Translations under genes and position numbers: made by a program
Notes under the pieces: model-generated
What the model saw: only the letters and a program-made list of their open reading frames with translations
What the model was told of the DNA's origin: nothing
The model's database searches: none
Source: Thalassobacter stenotrophicus
GTDB taxonomy: Bacteria > Pseudomonadota > Alphaproteobacteria > Rhodobacterales > Rhodobacteraceae
Assembly: GCF_001458315.1 (NCBI RefSeq)
Contig: NZ_CYRX01000011.1
Location: forward strand, 186,001-250,000
Direction: 5' to 3'
Length of the DNA: 64,000 nt
Part shown: positions 43,482-52,619 of the stretch, piece after piece
How the letters are laid out: every line of letters begins with the position of its first letter
Position numbering within the stretch: the first letter of the stretch is position 1

Positions 43482-44495
43482 ATGAACTTCAAGTCCATTC
43501 TTATGGGGACAGCTGCGGCTGCCATGCTTGCAACAACTGCAAGCGCGGACCCAGTTACCCTGCGCATCCAAACGCACTACGCCACAGAGCACCCCACAGG
43601 TCAGTTCCTGCAGCGCTGGATCGACGACGTACAAACAATGTCCGGCGGCGACATCACCATCGAGATGTTCTACTCGTCCTCCGTTGTTGCAACGGTCGAA
43701 ACCTTCGACGCAGCGATCAACGGCATCCTCGATTGCGACGCAACTGGCGGTGGCTACCAGACCGGTAAAAACCCTGCGTTCCAATTCGTTGGCGACATCA
43801 TGGGTGGCTACGACACACCATGGCAGCAGTACAGCTGGCTCTACTACGGTGACGGCTACGATGCTGCTCAAGCTCTGTACAATGAGCAAAACATGCAGCT
43901 CATCGGCTGGTCGATCTACGGCCAGGAATCCCTGTCGTCCTCCAAGCCGATTGCTGGCTTCGAAGACCTGAAGGGCTGGAAGTTCCGTTCGCCCCCCGGC
44001 CTCGAAACAGAAATCTTTGACGAGCTGGGCGCATCCCCAATCGTTATGGACTTCACCGAGATCTTTACCGCGCTTGAAACCGGTATCATCGACGGTGCAG
44101 ACGCATCCGGTCTTGCCAACAACGTTGGCCTCGGCATCTATGACATCGTGAAGCACGCAACATACCCCGGCTTCCACTCCATGCCGTCGGATCACCTTGC
44201 GTGTAACCTCGACGTCTGGAACAGCCTGACCGAGCAGCAGCAGCGCATCATCGACACCGCATGGCAGAAGCTCAGCTTCCAAATCGCGCTGTTCAACGAA
44301 AAGGCGAACTCCGAAGCGGCAGCAGAACTGCAAGCACAGGGCGTAACGCTCTATGACTGGTCCTCTGAGGATCGTGCGACCTTCCGTCAAGCGGCACAAA
44401 CCGCATGGGAAGGCTGGGCCGACAAGAACCCAGAAACACGTGCGCTGGTCGAAAGCCACAAGGCCTACCTCAAGCAGCTCGGCCTGATCAACTAA
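43482..44495 (+). CDS. TRAP transporter substrate-binding protein (DctP family)
   Basis: 337 residues. The signal peptide MNFKSILMGTAAAAMLATTASA directs export; the mature periplasmic protein has the DctP fold with the substrate-contact region LKGWKFRSPPGLETEIFDELGASPIVMDFTEIFTALETGIIDGAD. GGGAGG precedes the ATG. It captures an organic acid, probably a sugar acid given its regulon. Stem-loops after its stop probably raise its level relative to the permease genes. Confidence 0.93.
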   Translation: MNFKSILMGTAAAAMLATTASADPVTLRIQTHYATEHPTGQFLQRWIDDVQTMSGGDITIEMFYSSSVVATVETFDAAINGILDCDATGGGYQTGKNPAFQFVGDIMGGYDTPWQQYSWLYYGDGYDAAQALYNEQNMQLIGWSIYGQESLSSSKPIAGFEDLKGWKFRSPPGLETEIFDELGASPIVMDFTEIFTALETGIIDGADASGLANNVGLGIYDIVKHATYPGFHSMPSDHLACNLDVWNSLTEQQQRIIDTAWQKLSFQIALFNEKANSEAAAELQAQGVTLYDWSSEDRATFRQAAQTAWEGWADKNPETRALVESHKAYLKQLGLIN

Positions 44496-44515
44496 GCCAG
44501 ACGGCTCATTGAGAG

Positions 44516-44560
44516 CACCTCGGGTATCCGAGGTGAGGCGGGCCCGTTTCTGGGCCCGCC
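44516..44560 (+). terminator. Two stem-loops between dctP and dctQ genes
   Basis: CACCTCGG-gtat-CCGAGGTG (44516-44535) and GGCGGGCCC-gtttct-GGGCCCGCC (44537-44560) stand side by side, 21 nt after the binding-protein stop. There is no T run after them, so partial termination or protection of the upstream message is more likely than full termination. Confidence 0.65.
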
Positions 44561-44602
44561 GCTCCTAAAAAACTCTATAAAAATGTGAGGGGAGTACACG
44601 TT

Positions 44603-45415
44603 ATGGCACAGGAAAGCCTGTGGCTTGGGTCGTACCGAAAACCGTGCAGGCAAGTCATGATTGCCAGCATCGCGATCACACTTGCGCTATTTGCATGGCT
44701 GGCTGTGAACCGTATTCTCTTTGGCGAAGACGCCTACGGTATGCACGAAATGATCCGACCAGCCGGAAAACCGTTGGTCTTGGTCATGCTGCTCATGGTG
44801 GCTTGGTCGCTACTGGTATCGGCAGTCTACCTGTCAGACTGGGCCGTCTCGATTGAAACGCCACCCGATGGACTGTTCGACATCATCTCGCTTGTATGCT
44901 CGCGCATCGCGATGATCGCCACCGCCTTCATCGTTGTGGTGATGTTCTACGAGGTCGTCTCGCGTTACGTGTTTAGCCGACCGACCCTTTGGGCAAATGA
45001 ACTTTCGCTGTGGATCGCTGGGTTTGTCTTCCTGCTGGCTGGACAATACGCGATGCAGCAACGCTGCCACATCCGCATCTACATCATCTACGATATGTTT
45101 CCGCGCTGGCTGCAAAAAATCTGTGACCTCATTTCGACATCGCTGATCTGCTTGTTCACATTCGCAATGATCTATGGTGGCTACAACGATGCGATGCGTC
45201 GGATGCTGCGGATGGAAACCTTTGGTACCGCATGGGATCCACCCCTGCCCGGCACGCTGAAACCTGCGATTCTGATCATTATTCTAGCCGTCACCATTCA
45301 GGCCGTTTCGAACCTGATTGCCGACTGGAACAAAGAACCGGGTGAGCACACCCCAGCCGACGATATCGACGCAGAAGAAATCGAAAAGATCAAAAAAACA
45401 CTGGGTGAGGTATAA
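44603..45415 (+). CDS. TRAP transporter small permease (DctQ family)
   Basis: 270 residues from the ATG at 44603, which follows GGGGAG by 8 nt. The DctQ domain (about 95-225, four helices, with YVFSRPTLWANELSLWI...QQRCHIRIYIIYDMFP) is preceded by an unusual N-terminal block with two extra hydrophobic segments (about 20-40 and 60-78), making it longer than typical DctQ. The tail is acidic. It forms the membrane complex with the next gene's product. Confidence 0.9.
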   Translation: MAQESLWLGSYRKPCRQVMIASIAITLALFAWLAVNRILFGEDAYGMHEMIRPAGKPLVLVMLLMVAWSLLVSAVYLSDWAVSIETPPDGLFDIISLVCSRIAMIATAFIVVVMFYEVVSRYVFSRPTLWANELSLWIAGFVFLLAGQYAMQQRCHIRIYIIYDMFPRWLQKICDLISTSLICLFTFAMIYGGYNDAMRRMLRMETFGTAWDPPLPGTLKPAILIIILAVTIQAVSNLIADWNKEPGEHTPADDIDAEEIEKIKKTLGEV

Positions 45416-45419
45416 TAAC

Positions 45420-47015
45420 ATGGTCGATATAGGCACACTCAGCCTCATCATCCTGCTGGGCATGTTCGCGCTACTGGCCATTGGCATGCCGCTTGGCTTT
45501 GCCTCGGCCTTTCTGGCGGTTGTCACGCTTTTGCTAAAGTTTGACGTGGACATTTTGTTCAGAACCTTTGGTCAAGGGCCGCTGTCTGTTCTGGGTCAGG
45601 CGGTCTATCGACAGATGACGAACTACGTCCTCATCTCGATACCGTTGTTCATATTCATGGCAGCCCTTCTCGAAAGATCGGGCATCGCCAAGGATATGTA
45701 TTCGTCGCTAAACGTTTGGCTGTCCCGCACCCGTGGTGGTATCGCAATCGTGACGTCGATCATGGCCGTCATCATGGCTGCTATGTCCGGTATCATCGGT
45801 GGTGAGGTGGTCCTATTGGGCCTCATCGCGCTGCCACAGATGCTGCGGCTCGGGTATAATCAAAACCTCGCGATTGGAACGATCTGTGCGTCCGGCTCGC
45901 TTGGCACAATGATCCCACCCTCAATCGTGTTGATCTTTTACGGGCTGGTCACTGAGACATCGATCAAGGCGCTGTTTACTGCGTCCTTCCTGCCGGGCTT
46001 TATGCTGGCGACGTTCTTCATCACCTACATTATCGTGCGCACCAACCTGAACCCGTCACTGGCCCCGCTGCCAGAACCGGTCCCTGGTGAGCCTGAGGGC
46101 AATGAAAAGCGTCTGATGTTTCTTGGCTTCCTTGCCAAAACCGGCATGTGGATTGCGGGCGTCCTGACAGGACGCGCCTTGTTCTTCACAGTCACAGGTG
46201 ACAACGCAGTCGTCGAAAACACCGATCCGATCCCGTTGGGCATGGTTGCAGACCTACCCTACCTTGCGGGCGCCTTGGTGGTCTTTGCCATCATTGCCTA
46301 TGTTATCGTCGGCAAAAAGCGCACGGACGCAGGTTGGGAAATGGGCAAAGGCCTTGTCGCTCCGATCATCGTGATCGGCGTGGTCATGGGCTCGATCTAT
46401 GGCGGGATCACCGGGATCACAGAAGCCGCTGGCATGGGTGTGATCGCTGTGTTCGTCATCGGTCTGCTGCGCCGTGAGATGAACTTTGAAATCGTCTGGG
46501 ATGCTCTGGTCCGCACATTGCGGTCAACGGGGACAATCATCTGGGTGACCATCGGTGCCTCGGCATTGGCTGCGGCCTACACGCTGGTCGGTGGGCCGAC
46601 CTATGTGGCCAACCTGATCGTTGGCTATGACCTCCCAACGATGGGCGTGATCTTGGTGATGATGTTGATCTTCTTGATCATGGGGATGTTCATGGACTGG
46701 ATCGGTATTGTTCTGCTGATCATGCCGGTGTTCCTGCCCATAGTTATCCGGCTCCCCGCCGAAGAGATCGGGTTCTTTGCATCGATCGATCCACGCTTGA
46801 TCCCAATTTGGTTCGGTGTGGTGTTCTGTATGAACATGCAGGTCAGCTTTCTGTCACCGCCCTTTGGCCCGGCAGCGTTCTACCTGAAATCGGTCGCACC
46901 TGCACACATCTCGCTCACGGACATCTTCAAAGGCTTCCTGCCGTTCATCGCCCTACAGCTTTTGGCTCTGGCGGTGCTGCTGGCCTATCCGCCTATCGTG
47001 ACGGTGTTCTTGTAA
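45420..47015 (+). CDS. TRAP transporter large permease (DctM family)
   Basis: 531 residues from the ATG at 45420, 4 nt after the DctQ stop. Highly hydrophobic with about twelve segments; the family stretch AIGTICASGSLGTMIPPSIVLIFYG is present. A 60- to 100-residue insertion around 205-300 with extra helices makes it longer than the usual 430. It drives uptake with the sodium gradient. A strong hairpin ends the transporter operon. Confidence 0.92.
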   Translation: MVDIGTLSLIILLGMFALLAIGMPLGFASAFLAVVTLLLKFDVDILFRTFGQGPLSVLGQAVYRQMTNYVLISIPLFIFMAALLERSGIAKDMYSSLNVWLSRTRGGIAIVTSIMAVIMAAMSGIIGGEVVLLGLIALPQMLRLGYNQNLAIGTICASGSLGTMIPPSIVLIFYGLVTETSIKALFTASFLPGFMLATFFITYIIVRTNLNPSLAPLPEPVPGEPEGNEKRLMFLGFLAKTGMWIAGVLTGRALFFTVTGDNAVVENTDPIPLGMVADLPYLAGALVVFAIIAYVIVGKKRTDAGWEMGKGLVAPIIVIGVVMGSIYGGITGITEAAGMGVIAVFVIGLLRREMNFEIVWDALVRTLRSTGTIIWVTIGASALAAAYTLVGGPTYVANLIVGYDLPTMGVILVMMLIFLIMGMFMDWIGIVLLIMPVFLPIVIRLPAEEIGFFASIDPRLIPIWFGVVFCMNMQVSFLSPPFGPAAFYLKSVAPAHISLTDIFKGFLPFIALQLLALAVLLAYPPIVTVFL

Positions 47016-47025
47016 ACCAACCCTT

Positions 47026-47049
47026 GGGGGCACCTTCACCGGTGCCCCC
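47026..47049 (+). terminator. Terminator after the TRAP operon
   Basis: GGGGGCACC-ttcacc-GGTGCCCCC, a 9-bp stem 10 nt after the DctM stop, followed by ATTTTAGG. Only 16 nt separate it from the next start, so some read-through into the enolase-superfamily gene is likely. Confidence 0.75.
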
Positions 47050-47065
47050 ATTTTAGGAAGACCCC

Positions 47066-48151
47066 ATGGCACGCATCGACCGCATTCAAACAGACCACTA
47101 CGTTATCCCCCTGCCCCGGGCGCTAGAGGATTCGATGCACGGCACCATGACCGGGTTTGAGGTCGTGACCGCGCGCGTCACAGATAGCGATGGGGCCATC
47201 GGCGTCGGATATACCTTCACTTGTGGGGTAAACGGCGGCGCAATTGCAGACATTCTAGGCCGCGAAATGACCCCGATGGTCATCGGACGCGACGCCGCCA
47301 TGATCGAAGCGATCTGGAAAGACATCTGGTGGGCCTTTCACTACGGCGGACGCGGCGGGCCAACCGTGCTTGCGCAATCCGCGTTGGACATGGCCCTGTG
47401 GGACCTAAAGGCGGTCAAAGCGGGCCTCCCTCTCTATCAACTCCTTGGCGGCTTCGACGCGGCGGTCCCCTGCTACGCGGGCGGGATCGACATCGACCTC
47501 ACGCCCCAAGAATTGGTGGATCAAACGCACCAAAACATCGCCCACGGTCACCGTGCGATCAAAATGAAAGTCGGGCGTGACCTGCTGCGCGAAGACGTGG
47601 CCAAAATTGCGGCCATGCGGGATGTCTTCGGGCCTGACATGCCGCTGATGGTCGATGCCAACATGAAGTACACCGTGGACGCAGCCATCCGCGCCGCGCG
47701 TGCATTCAACGATTTCGACCTCGTCTGGTTCGAGGAACCGATCCCGCCCGAGGACCCCGCCGGTCACAAGCGCATCCTGACCGAGGGGGGCATCCCCATC
47801 GCCTCAGGCGAAAACCTGCGCTCCCTGTGGGAGTTCCGCACCGCGATCGAAGGCGGTGTGACGTTCCCCGAACCCGATGTCACCAACTGTGGCGGCGTCA
47901 CGCCATTTATGAAAATCGCACGCTTGGCCGAGGCTTTCCACTTGCCCGTCACCAGCCACGGCGCCCACGACATCACGGTCCATCTGCTCGCGGCCTGCTC
48001 GAACCGCTCCTATCTTGAGGCGCATGGGTTCGGGCTGGAAAACTACGTTGAAACTCCACTCAAAATCGAAAACGGCCACGCCATAGCGCGGGATACGCCC
48101 GGCCACGGCGTCGCTTTTGATTGGGACAAGCTAGAAAGGCTACGCGCATGA
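47066..48151 (+). CDS. Mandelate racemase/muconate lactonizing enzyme family dehydratase
   Basis: 361 residues of the enolase superfamily. Catalytic K166-x-K168 (AIKMKVG), metal ligands D197 (VDAN), E223 (WFEEP) and E249 (GEN), and H298 (TSHG) with D271 are visible, the mandelate racemase subgroup pattern used by many sugar-acid dehydratases. It would dehydrate an aldonate or aldarate to a 2-keto-3-deoxy acid. It is 50 nt downstream of the TRAP operon and overlaps the PhyH gene by 4 nt. Confidence 0.9.
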   Translation: MARIDRIQTDHYVIPLPRALEDSMHGTMTGFEVVTARVTDSDGAIGVGYTFTCGVNGGAIADILGREMTPMVIGRDAAMIEAIWKDIWWAFHYGGRGGPTVLAQSALDMALWDLKAVKAGLPLYQLLGGFDAAVPCYAGGIDIDLTPQELVDQTHQNIAHGHRAIKMKVGRDLLREDVAKIAAMRDVFGPDMPLMVDANMKYTVDAAIRAARAFNDFDLVWFEEPIPPEDPAGHKRILTEGGIPIASGENLRSLWEFRTAIEGGVTFPEPDVTNCGGVTPFMKIARLAEAFHLPVTSHGAHDITVHLLAACSNRSYLEAHGFGLENYVETPLKIENGHAIARDTPGHGVAFDWDKLERLRA

Positions 48152-49098
48152 CACTCGTCCTAACCCCTGATCAAATCGCAGCTTTTGAACGTGACGGCGT
48201 GCTCGTCGTCGACGATATCCTTTCCCCCGCGACCCTCAGCGCGATCAAAGCGGAATACGCAGCCCTGCTCGATACGCTTTATTCCCAATGGCACGCCCAA
48301 GGGCGCGTCCCTCCCGCAGGCGACATGGATTTCTTCGAAAAACTATCCGTCGCCTATGAGGCAGGATGCGAATGGTTCCAACCGATGGATATCTCGCTGC
48401 CCGGCTCCGAAATCGCGGCGGACACACCGTTTCATACCGGCCCTGCCGTGTTCGATATGCTGACCTCACCGCGCCTTTTAGACGTGGTTGAGGATCTGAT
48501 CGGCCCCGAGATCACATCGAACCCCATCCAACACGTCCGCCTCAAACCACCCGCTCGCACCTTGCGAACATCCGAGACAACCGCACACATCATGGCCACG
48601 GACTGGCATCAGGACCGCGCTGTCGCTCTCGAAGAAGGCGACCGGACCCAGATGGTCACAGTCTGGCTCGCAATCACCGATGCCACCCTCGACAACGGCT
48701 GCCTCCAAGTCATACCCGGCAAGCCGCAAATGTATCCCCATTGTCCGCAACGCCAAACATCCATTGCCGACGGCTTTCTTGATACCTCCAAAGCCCAGCC
48801 GTTGCCCGTCAAAGCCGGCGGCGCCGTGATCTTTCATCCCCTCACCCCCCACGGCGCCCTCGACAACGTATCAGACGGCTTCCGCTGGTCCTTCGACATC
48901 CGTTTCAACGTCACGGGCCAACCCACAGGTCGCGCCCACTTTCCAGATTTCGTCGCACGGTCGCGCGCCACCCCACAAACTGAACTGCACGATTGGCACA
49001 CGTGGCAAGACATGTGGCACGAAACCCGCGCCACCCTCGCACCTCAAACCCATATCCCAATTCACAGATGGACCTCCGACAGCCCCGCATGCGCCTAG
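48148..49098 (+). CDS. Phytanoyl-CoA dioxygenase (PhyH)-family protein
   Basis: 316 residues from the ATG at 48148 (ATGA overlap). The Fe(II)/2-oxoglutarate oxygenase triad is present: H154-x-D156 in DWHQDRA and H235 in TPHGALDN, with an arginine (R246 or R252) for 2-oxoglutarate. It should hydroxylate a small substrate. Its place inside a sugar-acid operon, coupled to a dehydratase, suggests action on a ligand related to the imported acid, for example removing a methyl or other ether group; this is inference. Confidence 0.85.
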   Translation: MTLVLTPDQIAAFERDGVLVVDDILSPATLSAIKAEYAALLDTLYSQWHAQGRVPPAGDMDFFEKLSVAYEAGCEWFQPMDISLPGSEIAADTPFHTGPAVFDMLTSPRLLDVVEDLIGPEITSNPIQHVRLKPPARTLRTSETTAHIMATDWHQDRAVALEEGDRTQMVTVWLAITDATLDNGCLQVIPGKPQMYPHCPQRQTSIADGFLDTSKAQPLPVKAGGAVIFHPLTPHGALDNVSDGFRWSFDIRFNVTGQPTGRAHFPDFVARSRATPQTELHDWHTWQDMWHETRATLAPQTHIPIHRWTSDSPACA

Positions 49099-49109
49099 TA
49101 CACCCTCTC

Positions 49110-49160
49110 TTTGGTTCCCCAATATCCCGGGGGAGCGCGCAGCGCGGGGGCAGAGCCCCA
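49110..49160 (+). repeat. Rhodobacteraceae-type intergenic repeat, copy 1
   Basis: Pattern TTTGGTTC..(A)ATATCCCGGGGGAGC...GCGGGGGCAGAGCCCC. The GGGG and CCCC arms can form nested hairpins. A second copy lies at 55027-55073. It fills most of the 79-bp gap between the PhyH and UxaA genes. Confidence 0.75.
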
Positions 49161-49177
49161 AATAGGACCACACCACA

Positions 49178-50668
49178 ATGACCACCGTCCGCCTGTCCGA
49201 CCAAGATAACGTCGTCACCGCGATCAAGCCCCTCGAAATCGGTAGCGATGGCGCAACCCAACTGATCCCACGCGGCCACAAAATGGCCGTCGCGGACATC
49301 GCCAAGGGCGCACCGGTGCGCAAATACGCTCAGATTATCGGCTACGCCGCCGAAGACATCGCCAAAGGCGCGCATGTTCACACACACAACCTAGAATTTC
49401 GCGGTGTAGACACTGAATACGAGTTCTCAACCAACCTGCATCCCACACCCAAAGCAACGACCCAAGACACCTTCATGGGCTACAAGCGCGCCACAGGGCG
49501 CGTCGGCACACGAAACTACATCGCGGTTCTGACGTCCGTGAATTGCTCGGCCACCGCTGCGCGTATGATTGCCGCGCATTTCACTCCAGACACGCTTGCA
49601 GATTATCCAAACGTCGATGGTGTTGTGGCCTTTGTGCACGGCACCGGCTGCGGCATGGCCGGCTCGGGCGATGGGTTCGAAGCTCTGCAGCGTGTCATGT
49701 GGGGCTACGCCAAGAACCCAAACATCGGTGGCGTTCTGATGGCCGGTCTGGGCTGTGAGATGAACCAAATCGACTGGCTGGTTGAGGCATACGGCCTCAA
49801 GCCCGGGCCTCTCTTCCAAAGCATGAATATCCAAGACGTGGGCGGGCTGCAAAAAACCATCTCACTCGGCATCAAAAAGATCCAAGAAATGCTGCCCGTC
49901 GTCAACGCCTCGACCCGAGAAGAGGTTCCCGCGTCGGAACTAATGGTGGCGCTGCAATGTGGCGGCTCGGACGCATGGTCCGGGGTCACCGCGAACCCCG
50001 CCGTTGGCCATGCCTGCGATCTGCTTGTCGCTCAAGGCGGTACAGGCGTGCTGGCTGAAACGCCTGAAATCTATGGGGCGGAACATCTCCTCACGGCCCG
50101 GGCGATTGACCGTGCAACCGGTGATAAGCTGCTTGGCCTCATCGACTGGTGGGAGGATTACACCGCCCGCAACATGGGCAGCATGGATAACAACCCTTCT
50201 CCCGGGAACAAAAAGGGCGGGCTTACGACCATCCTCGAAAAGTCGCTTGGGGCTGCCGCAAAGGGGGGTACGACCCCGCTCATGGGCGTCTACAAATACG
50301 CCGAGCCGGTCACGGCCAAGGGTTTCACCTTTATGGACAGCCCTGGCTATGACCCTGTCTCTGTCACGGGACAAATCGCCAGCGGCTGCAACCTTGTGTG
50401 TTTTACCACCGGGCGCGGCTCAGCCTTTGGTGCCAAACCCAGCCCCTCAATGAAGGTCGCCACCAACACCGAAATGTACAGCCGGCTGTCGGATGACATG
50501 GACATCAACGCTGGCACCATTCTGTCCGACGGCAAATCCGTTGAGGACGTGGGCCGCGAAATCTATGAGATGTGGCTGCGCATGGCTTCGGGTGAGTTGT
50601 CGAAATCCGAGGCGCAGGGCCTTGGCGACTACGAATTCGTGCCGTGGCAAATCGGTGCAACGATGTGA
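49178..50668 (+). CDS. UxaA-family dehydratase (altronate dehydratase-like)
   Basis: 496 residues: N-terminal SAF domain (about 1-95) and C-terminal UxaA domain with GYKRATGRVGTRNYIAVLTSVNCSATAA, HGTGCGMAGSGD, MAGLGCEMNQ, LQCGGSDAWSGVTANPA and TTGRGSAFGAKP. Conserved cysteines suggest the iron-dependent site of the family. It removes water from altronate-, galactarate- or related acids. It is the second dehydratase of the cluster. The next gene starts with GTG overlapping its stop. Confidence 0.9.
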   Translation: MTTVRLSDQDNVVTAIKPLEIGSDGATQLIPRGHKMAVADIAKGAPVRKYAQIIGYAAEDIAKGAHVHTHNLEFRGVDTEYEFSTNLHPTPKATTQDTFMGYKRATGRVGTRNYIAVLTSVNCSATAARMIAAHFTPDTLADYPNVDGVVAFVHGTGCGMAGSGDGFEALQRVMWGYAKNPNIGGVLMAGLGCEMNQIDWLVEAYGLKPGPLFQSMNIQDVGGLQKTISLGIKKIQEMLPVVNASTREEVPASELMVALQCGGSDAWSGVTANPAVGHACDLLVAQGGTGVLAETPEIYGAEHLLTARAIDRATGDKLLGLIDWWEDYTARNMGSMDNNPSPGNKKGGLTTILEKSLGAAAKGGTTPLMGVYKYAEPVTAKGFTFMDSPGYDPVSVTGQIASGCNLVCFTTGRGSAFGAKPSPSMKVATNTEMYSRLSDDMDINAGTILSDGKSVEDVGREIYEMWLRMASGELSKSEAQGLGDYEFVPWQIGATM

Positions 50669-51729
50669 GCACGGCAGTTCCACTCACGATCATTGGCGCG
50701 GGCTCCATTGGGCAGCGGCACATCGGTGTCGCGCAATCCTGCGCGGCCGTTGATCTGGTCTGCGTGGTAGAACCTGACGACACACTGCGCGCCACGCTTG
50801 CGCAGCAGGGCCTCCCGATGGTCGCTAATATTGATGCGGCACCTGCCGACACACGGGCAGCCATCATAGCCACTCCAACACCAGACCATGCAGAAAGCAC
50901 GCTTAAGTGCTTTGACAAGGGCTGGGCCGTGCTGGTCGAAAAACCGACCGCGCATACGCTCGATGCCGCGAATGACCTGGTCCAACGCGCCACCACTCTG
51001 GGCTTGCCGTTTTTCACGGGTCACCACCGTCGCTGCCACCCATTCACCATTGCTGCCCGCGATGCCCTCTCTGAGTTGGGCGATTTGGTCGGTGTTCAGG
51101 GGCTTTGGTCCTTACGCAAACATGCCAGCTATTATGATGCGCCGTGGCGCAGGGCACCCGGGGCAGGGCCGCTGATGACAAACCTCAGCCATGAGGTGGA
51201 CCTGCTGCATTTCCTCGTGGGGGAAATCACCGAAACGACGACGCTTTTGTCCTCCGCCAGTCGGAACCTTGTGATTGAGGACACCGCATCAATGGCCTTC
51301 CGCTTTGCACAAGGCGCGTTGGGTTCAATGCTGATGTCCGATGCAGGGGTCTCGCCTTGGTCCTTTGAATCCGGCAGCTATGAGAACCCCGCCATTGCCG
51401 GCTCAGGCGAGGATTATCTACGATTTACCGGGACTGAGGGGGCGCTGGCGTTCCCCTCGTTAACCCGTTGGGGCCGTTCTGACGGGGGCGAAATCGAATG
51501 GTCCAAACCACTGCTCAGACATGACGCGCCAGAGTTCGCCAAGATCGACCCAATCAAAGAGCAACTGATCCGCTTTGCGCATGTGGCCAATGGCGGTCAG
51601 GACGACGTCATTTGCAGCGGTGCAGAGGGCGTCAAAGCCCTAGAAATCACACTTGCCGCCGCCCTATCTGGGCGCAACGGCCATCCGGTTCGTCAAGGCG
51701 ACGTACCCGGGAATTTCACAGGAATATAA
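50665..51729 (+). CDS. Gfo/Idh/MocA-family oxidoreductase
   Basis: 354 residues from the GTG at 50665 (GTGA overlap). Rossmann start LTIIGAGSIGQRHIG; the catalytic-lysine motif VEKPTA; a substrate domain with HHRRCHPF and NLSHEVDLLHFL. It oxidises or reduces a sugar or sugar-acid hydroxyl with NAD(P). It lies between the UxaA and 3-hydroxyisobutyrate-dehydrogenase-like genes in a run without real gaps. Confidence 0.88.
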   Translation: MSTAVPLTIIGAGSIGQRHIGVAQSCAAVDLVCVVEPDDTLRATLAQQGLPMVANIDAAPADTRAAIIATPTPDHAESTLKCFDKGWAVLVEKPTAHTLDAANDLVQRATTLGLPFFTGHHRRCHPFTIAARDALSELGDLVGVQGLWSLRKHASYYDAPWRRAPGAGPLMTNLSHEVDLLHFLVGEITETTTLLSSASRNLVIEDTASMAFRFAQGALGSMLMSDAGVSPWSFESGSYENPAIAGSGEDYLRFTGTEGALAFPSLTRWGRSDGGEIEWSKPLLRHDAPEFAKIDPIKEQLIRFAHVANGGQDDVICSGAEGVKALEITLAAALSGRNGHPVRQGDVPGNFTGI

Positions 51730-51740
51730 GGGAGTAAGAT

Positions 51741-52619
51741 ATGAAAGTTGGTTTTATCGGATTGGGCCTGATGGGGCGCGCAATGGTCGAATGCCTGCAA
51801 AAGGCAGACTATGACGTCATCGTTCTGGGCAACCGCGACCGCACCGGGATTGAGGCCGCTTTGGCCCGCGGCGCGACAGAGGCCGCCAACGCACGTGAGG
51901 TCGCTGAGGCGTCTGATGTTGTGATGATCTGCGTCGGCACCTCAGACCATGTTGAGGCGAATGTTTATGGCGACAATGGCATCCTTGCGGGCGTCAAATC
52001 CGGCCAAGTCGTGATTGATTTTGGCACCTCGCTGCCTGCATCGACCCTCAAGATCGGAGCGGACATGGAGGCAAAGGGCGCGACCTATCTAGACGCCCCC
52101 ATCGGCCGGACCCCCGCGCACGCCGTAGACGGACTGTTGAACCTGATGTGTTCTGGCGACAAAGCCGCGTTTGACCGCGTAAAGCCCGTGCTCGACGTTA
52201 TGGGCGAGAATGTCTTTCACCTCGGGAAACTGGGTAGCGGCCACACGATCAAGCTGATCAACAACTACTTCGGCATGACCACGGCCTGCGCCATGTCCGA
52301 AGCCTTTGCCACTGCCGACGCCGCCGGCATCGACCGTCAGCAACTGTTCGAAGTCATGGCCGCCGGTCCCCTGCGGTCAGGCATGATGGAATTCGTGCGC
52401 AACTACGCCGTTGATGGTGACCAAAATCTCGCGTTTTCGATCGCTAACGCGTCGAAGGACGTGGGCTATTACCGTCAGATGACCCAAGATATGAACCTGA
52501 ACAGCAAAATGTCCGCTTGTGCAGGCGACGCGCTGAAGGCCGCGACCGAAGGCGGCGACGGCGATAAGATGGTCTCACAGATGGTAGACTGGATGAGCAA
52601 AAGCATGGGCCCCGCATGA
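51741..52619 (+). CDS. 3-hydroxyisobutyrate dehydrogenase-family oxidoreductase 1
   Basis: 292 residues. N-terminal GFIGLGLMGRAMVECL (4-19) binds NAD(P); DAPIGRTPAHAVDGLLNLMCSG binds substrate; the catalytic lysine is in GSGHTIKLINNYFGM. GGGAG stands upstream of the ATG. Family members include tartronate semialdehyde reductase and other beta-hydroxyacid dehydrogenases. A paralogue at 59817-60740 shares the GRTP motif, suggesting similar substrates. Confidence 0.88.
   Translation: MKVGFIGLGLMGRAMVECLQKADYDVIVLGNRDRTGIEAALARGATEAANAREVAEASDVVMICVGTSDHVEANVYGDNGILAGVKSGQVVIDFGTSLPASTLKIGADMEAKGATYLDAPIGRTPAHAVDGLLNLMCSGDKAAFDRVKPVLDVMGENVFHLGKLGSGHTIKLINNYFGMTTACAMSEAFATADAAGIDRQQLFEVMAAGPLRSGMMEFVRNYAVDGDQNLAFSIANASKDVGYYRQMTQDMNLNSKMSACAGDALKAATEGGDGDKMVSQMVDWMSKSMGPA

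Noticed and set aside
43446-44459. 337-codon minus-strand open frame opposite the TRAP binding-protein gene
   Set aside because: It mirrors the codon structure of the DctP gene, is Cys- and Val-rich without any motif, and would begin inside that gene.
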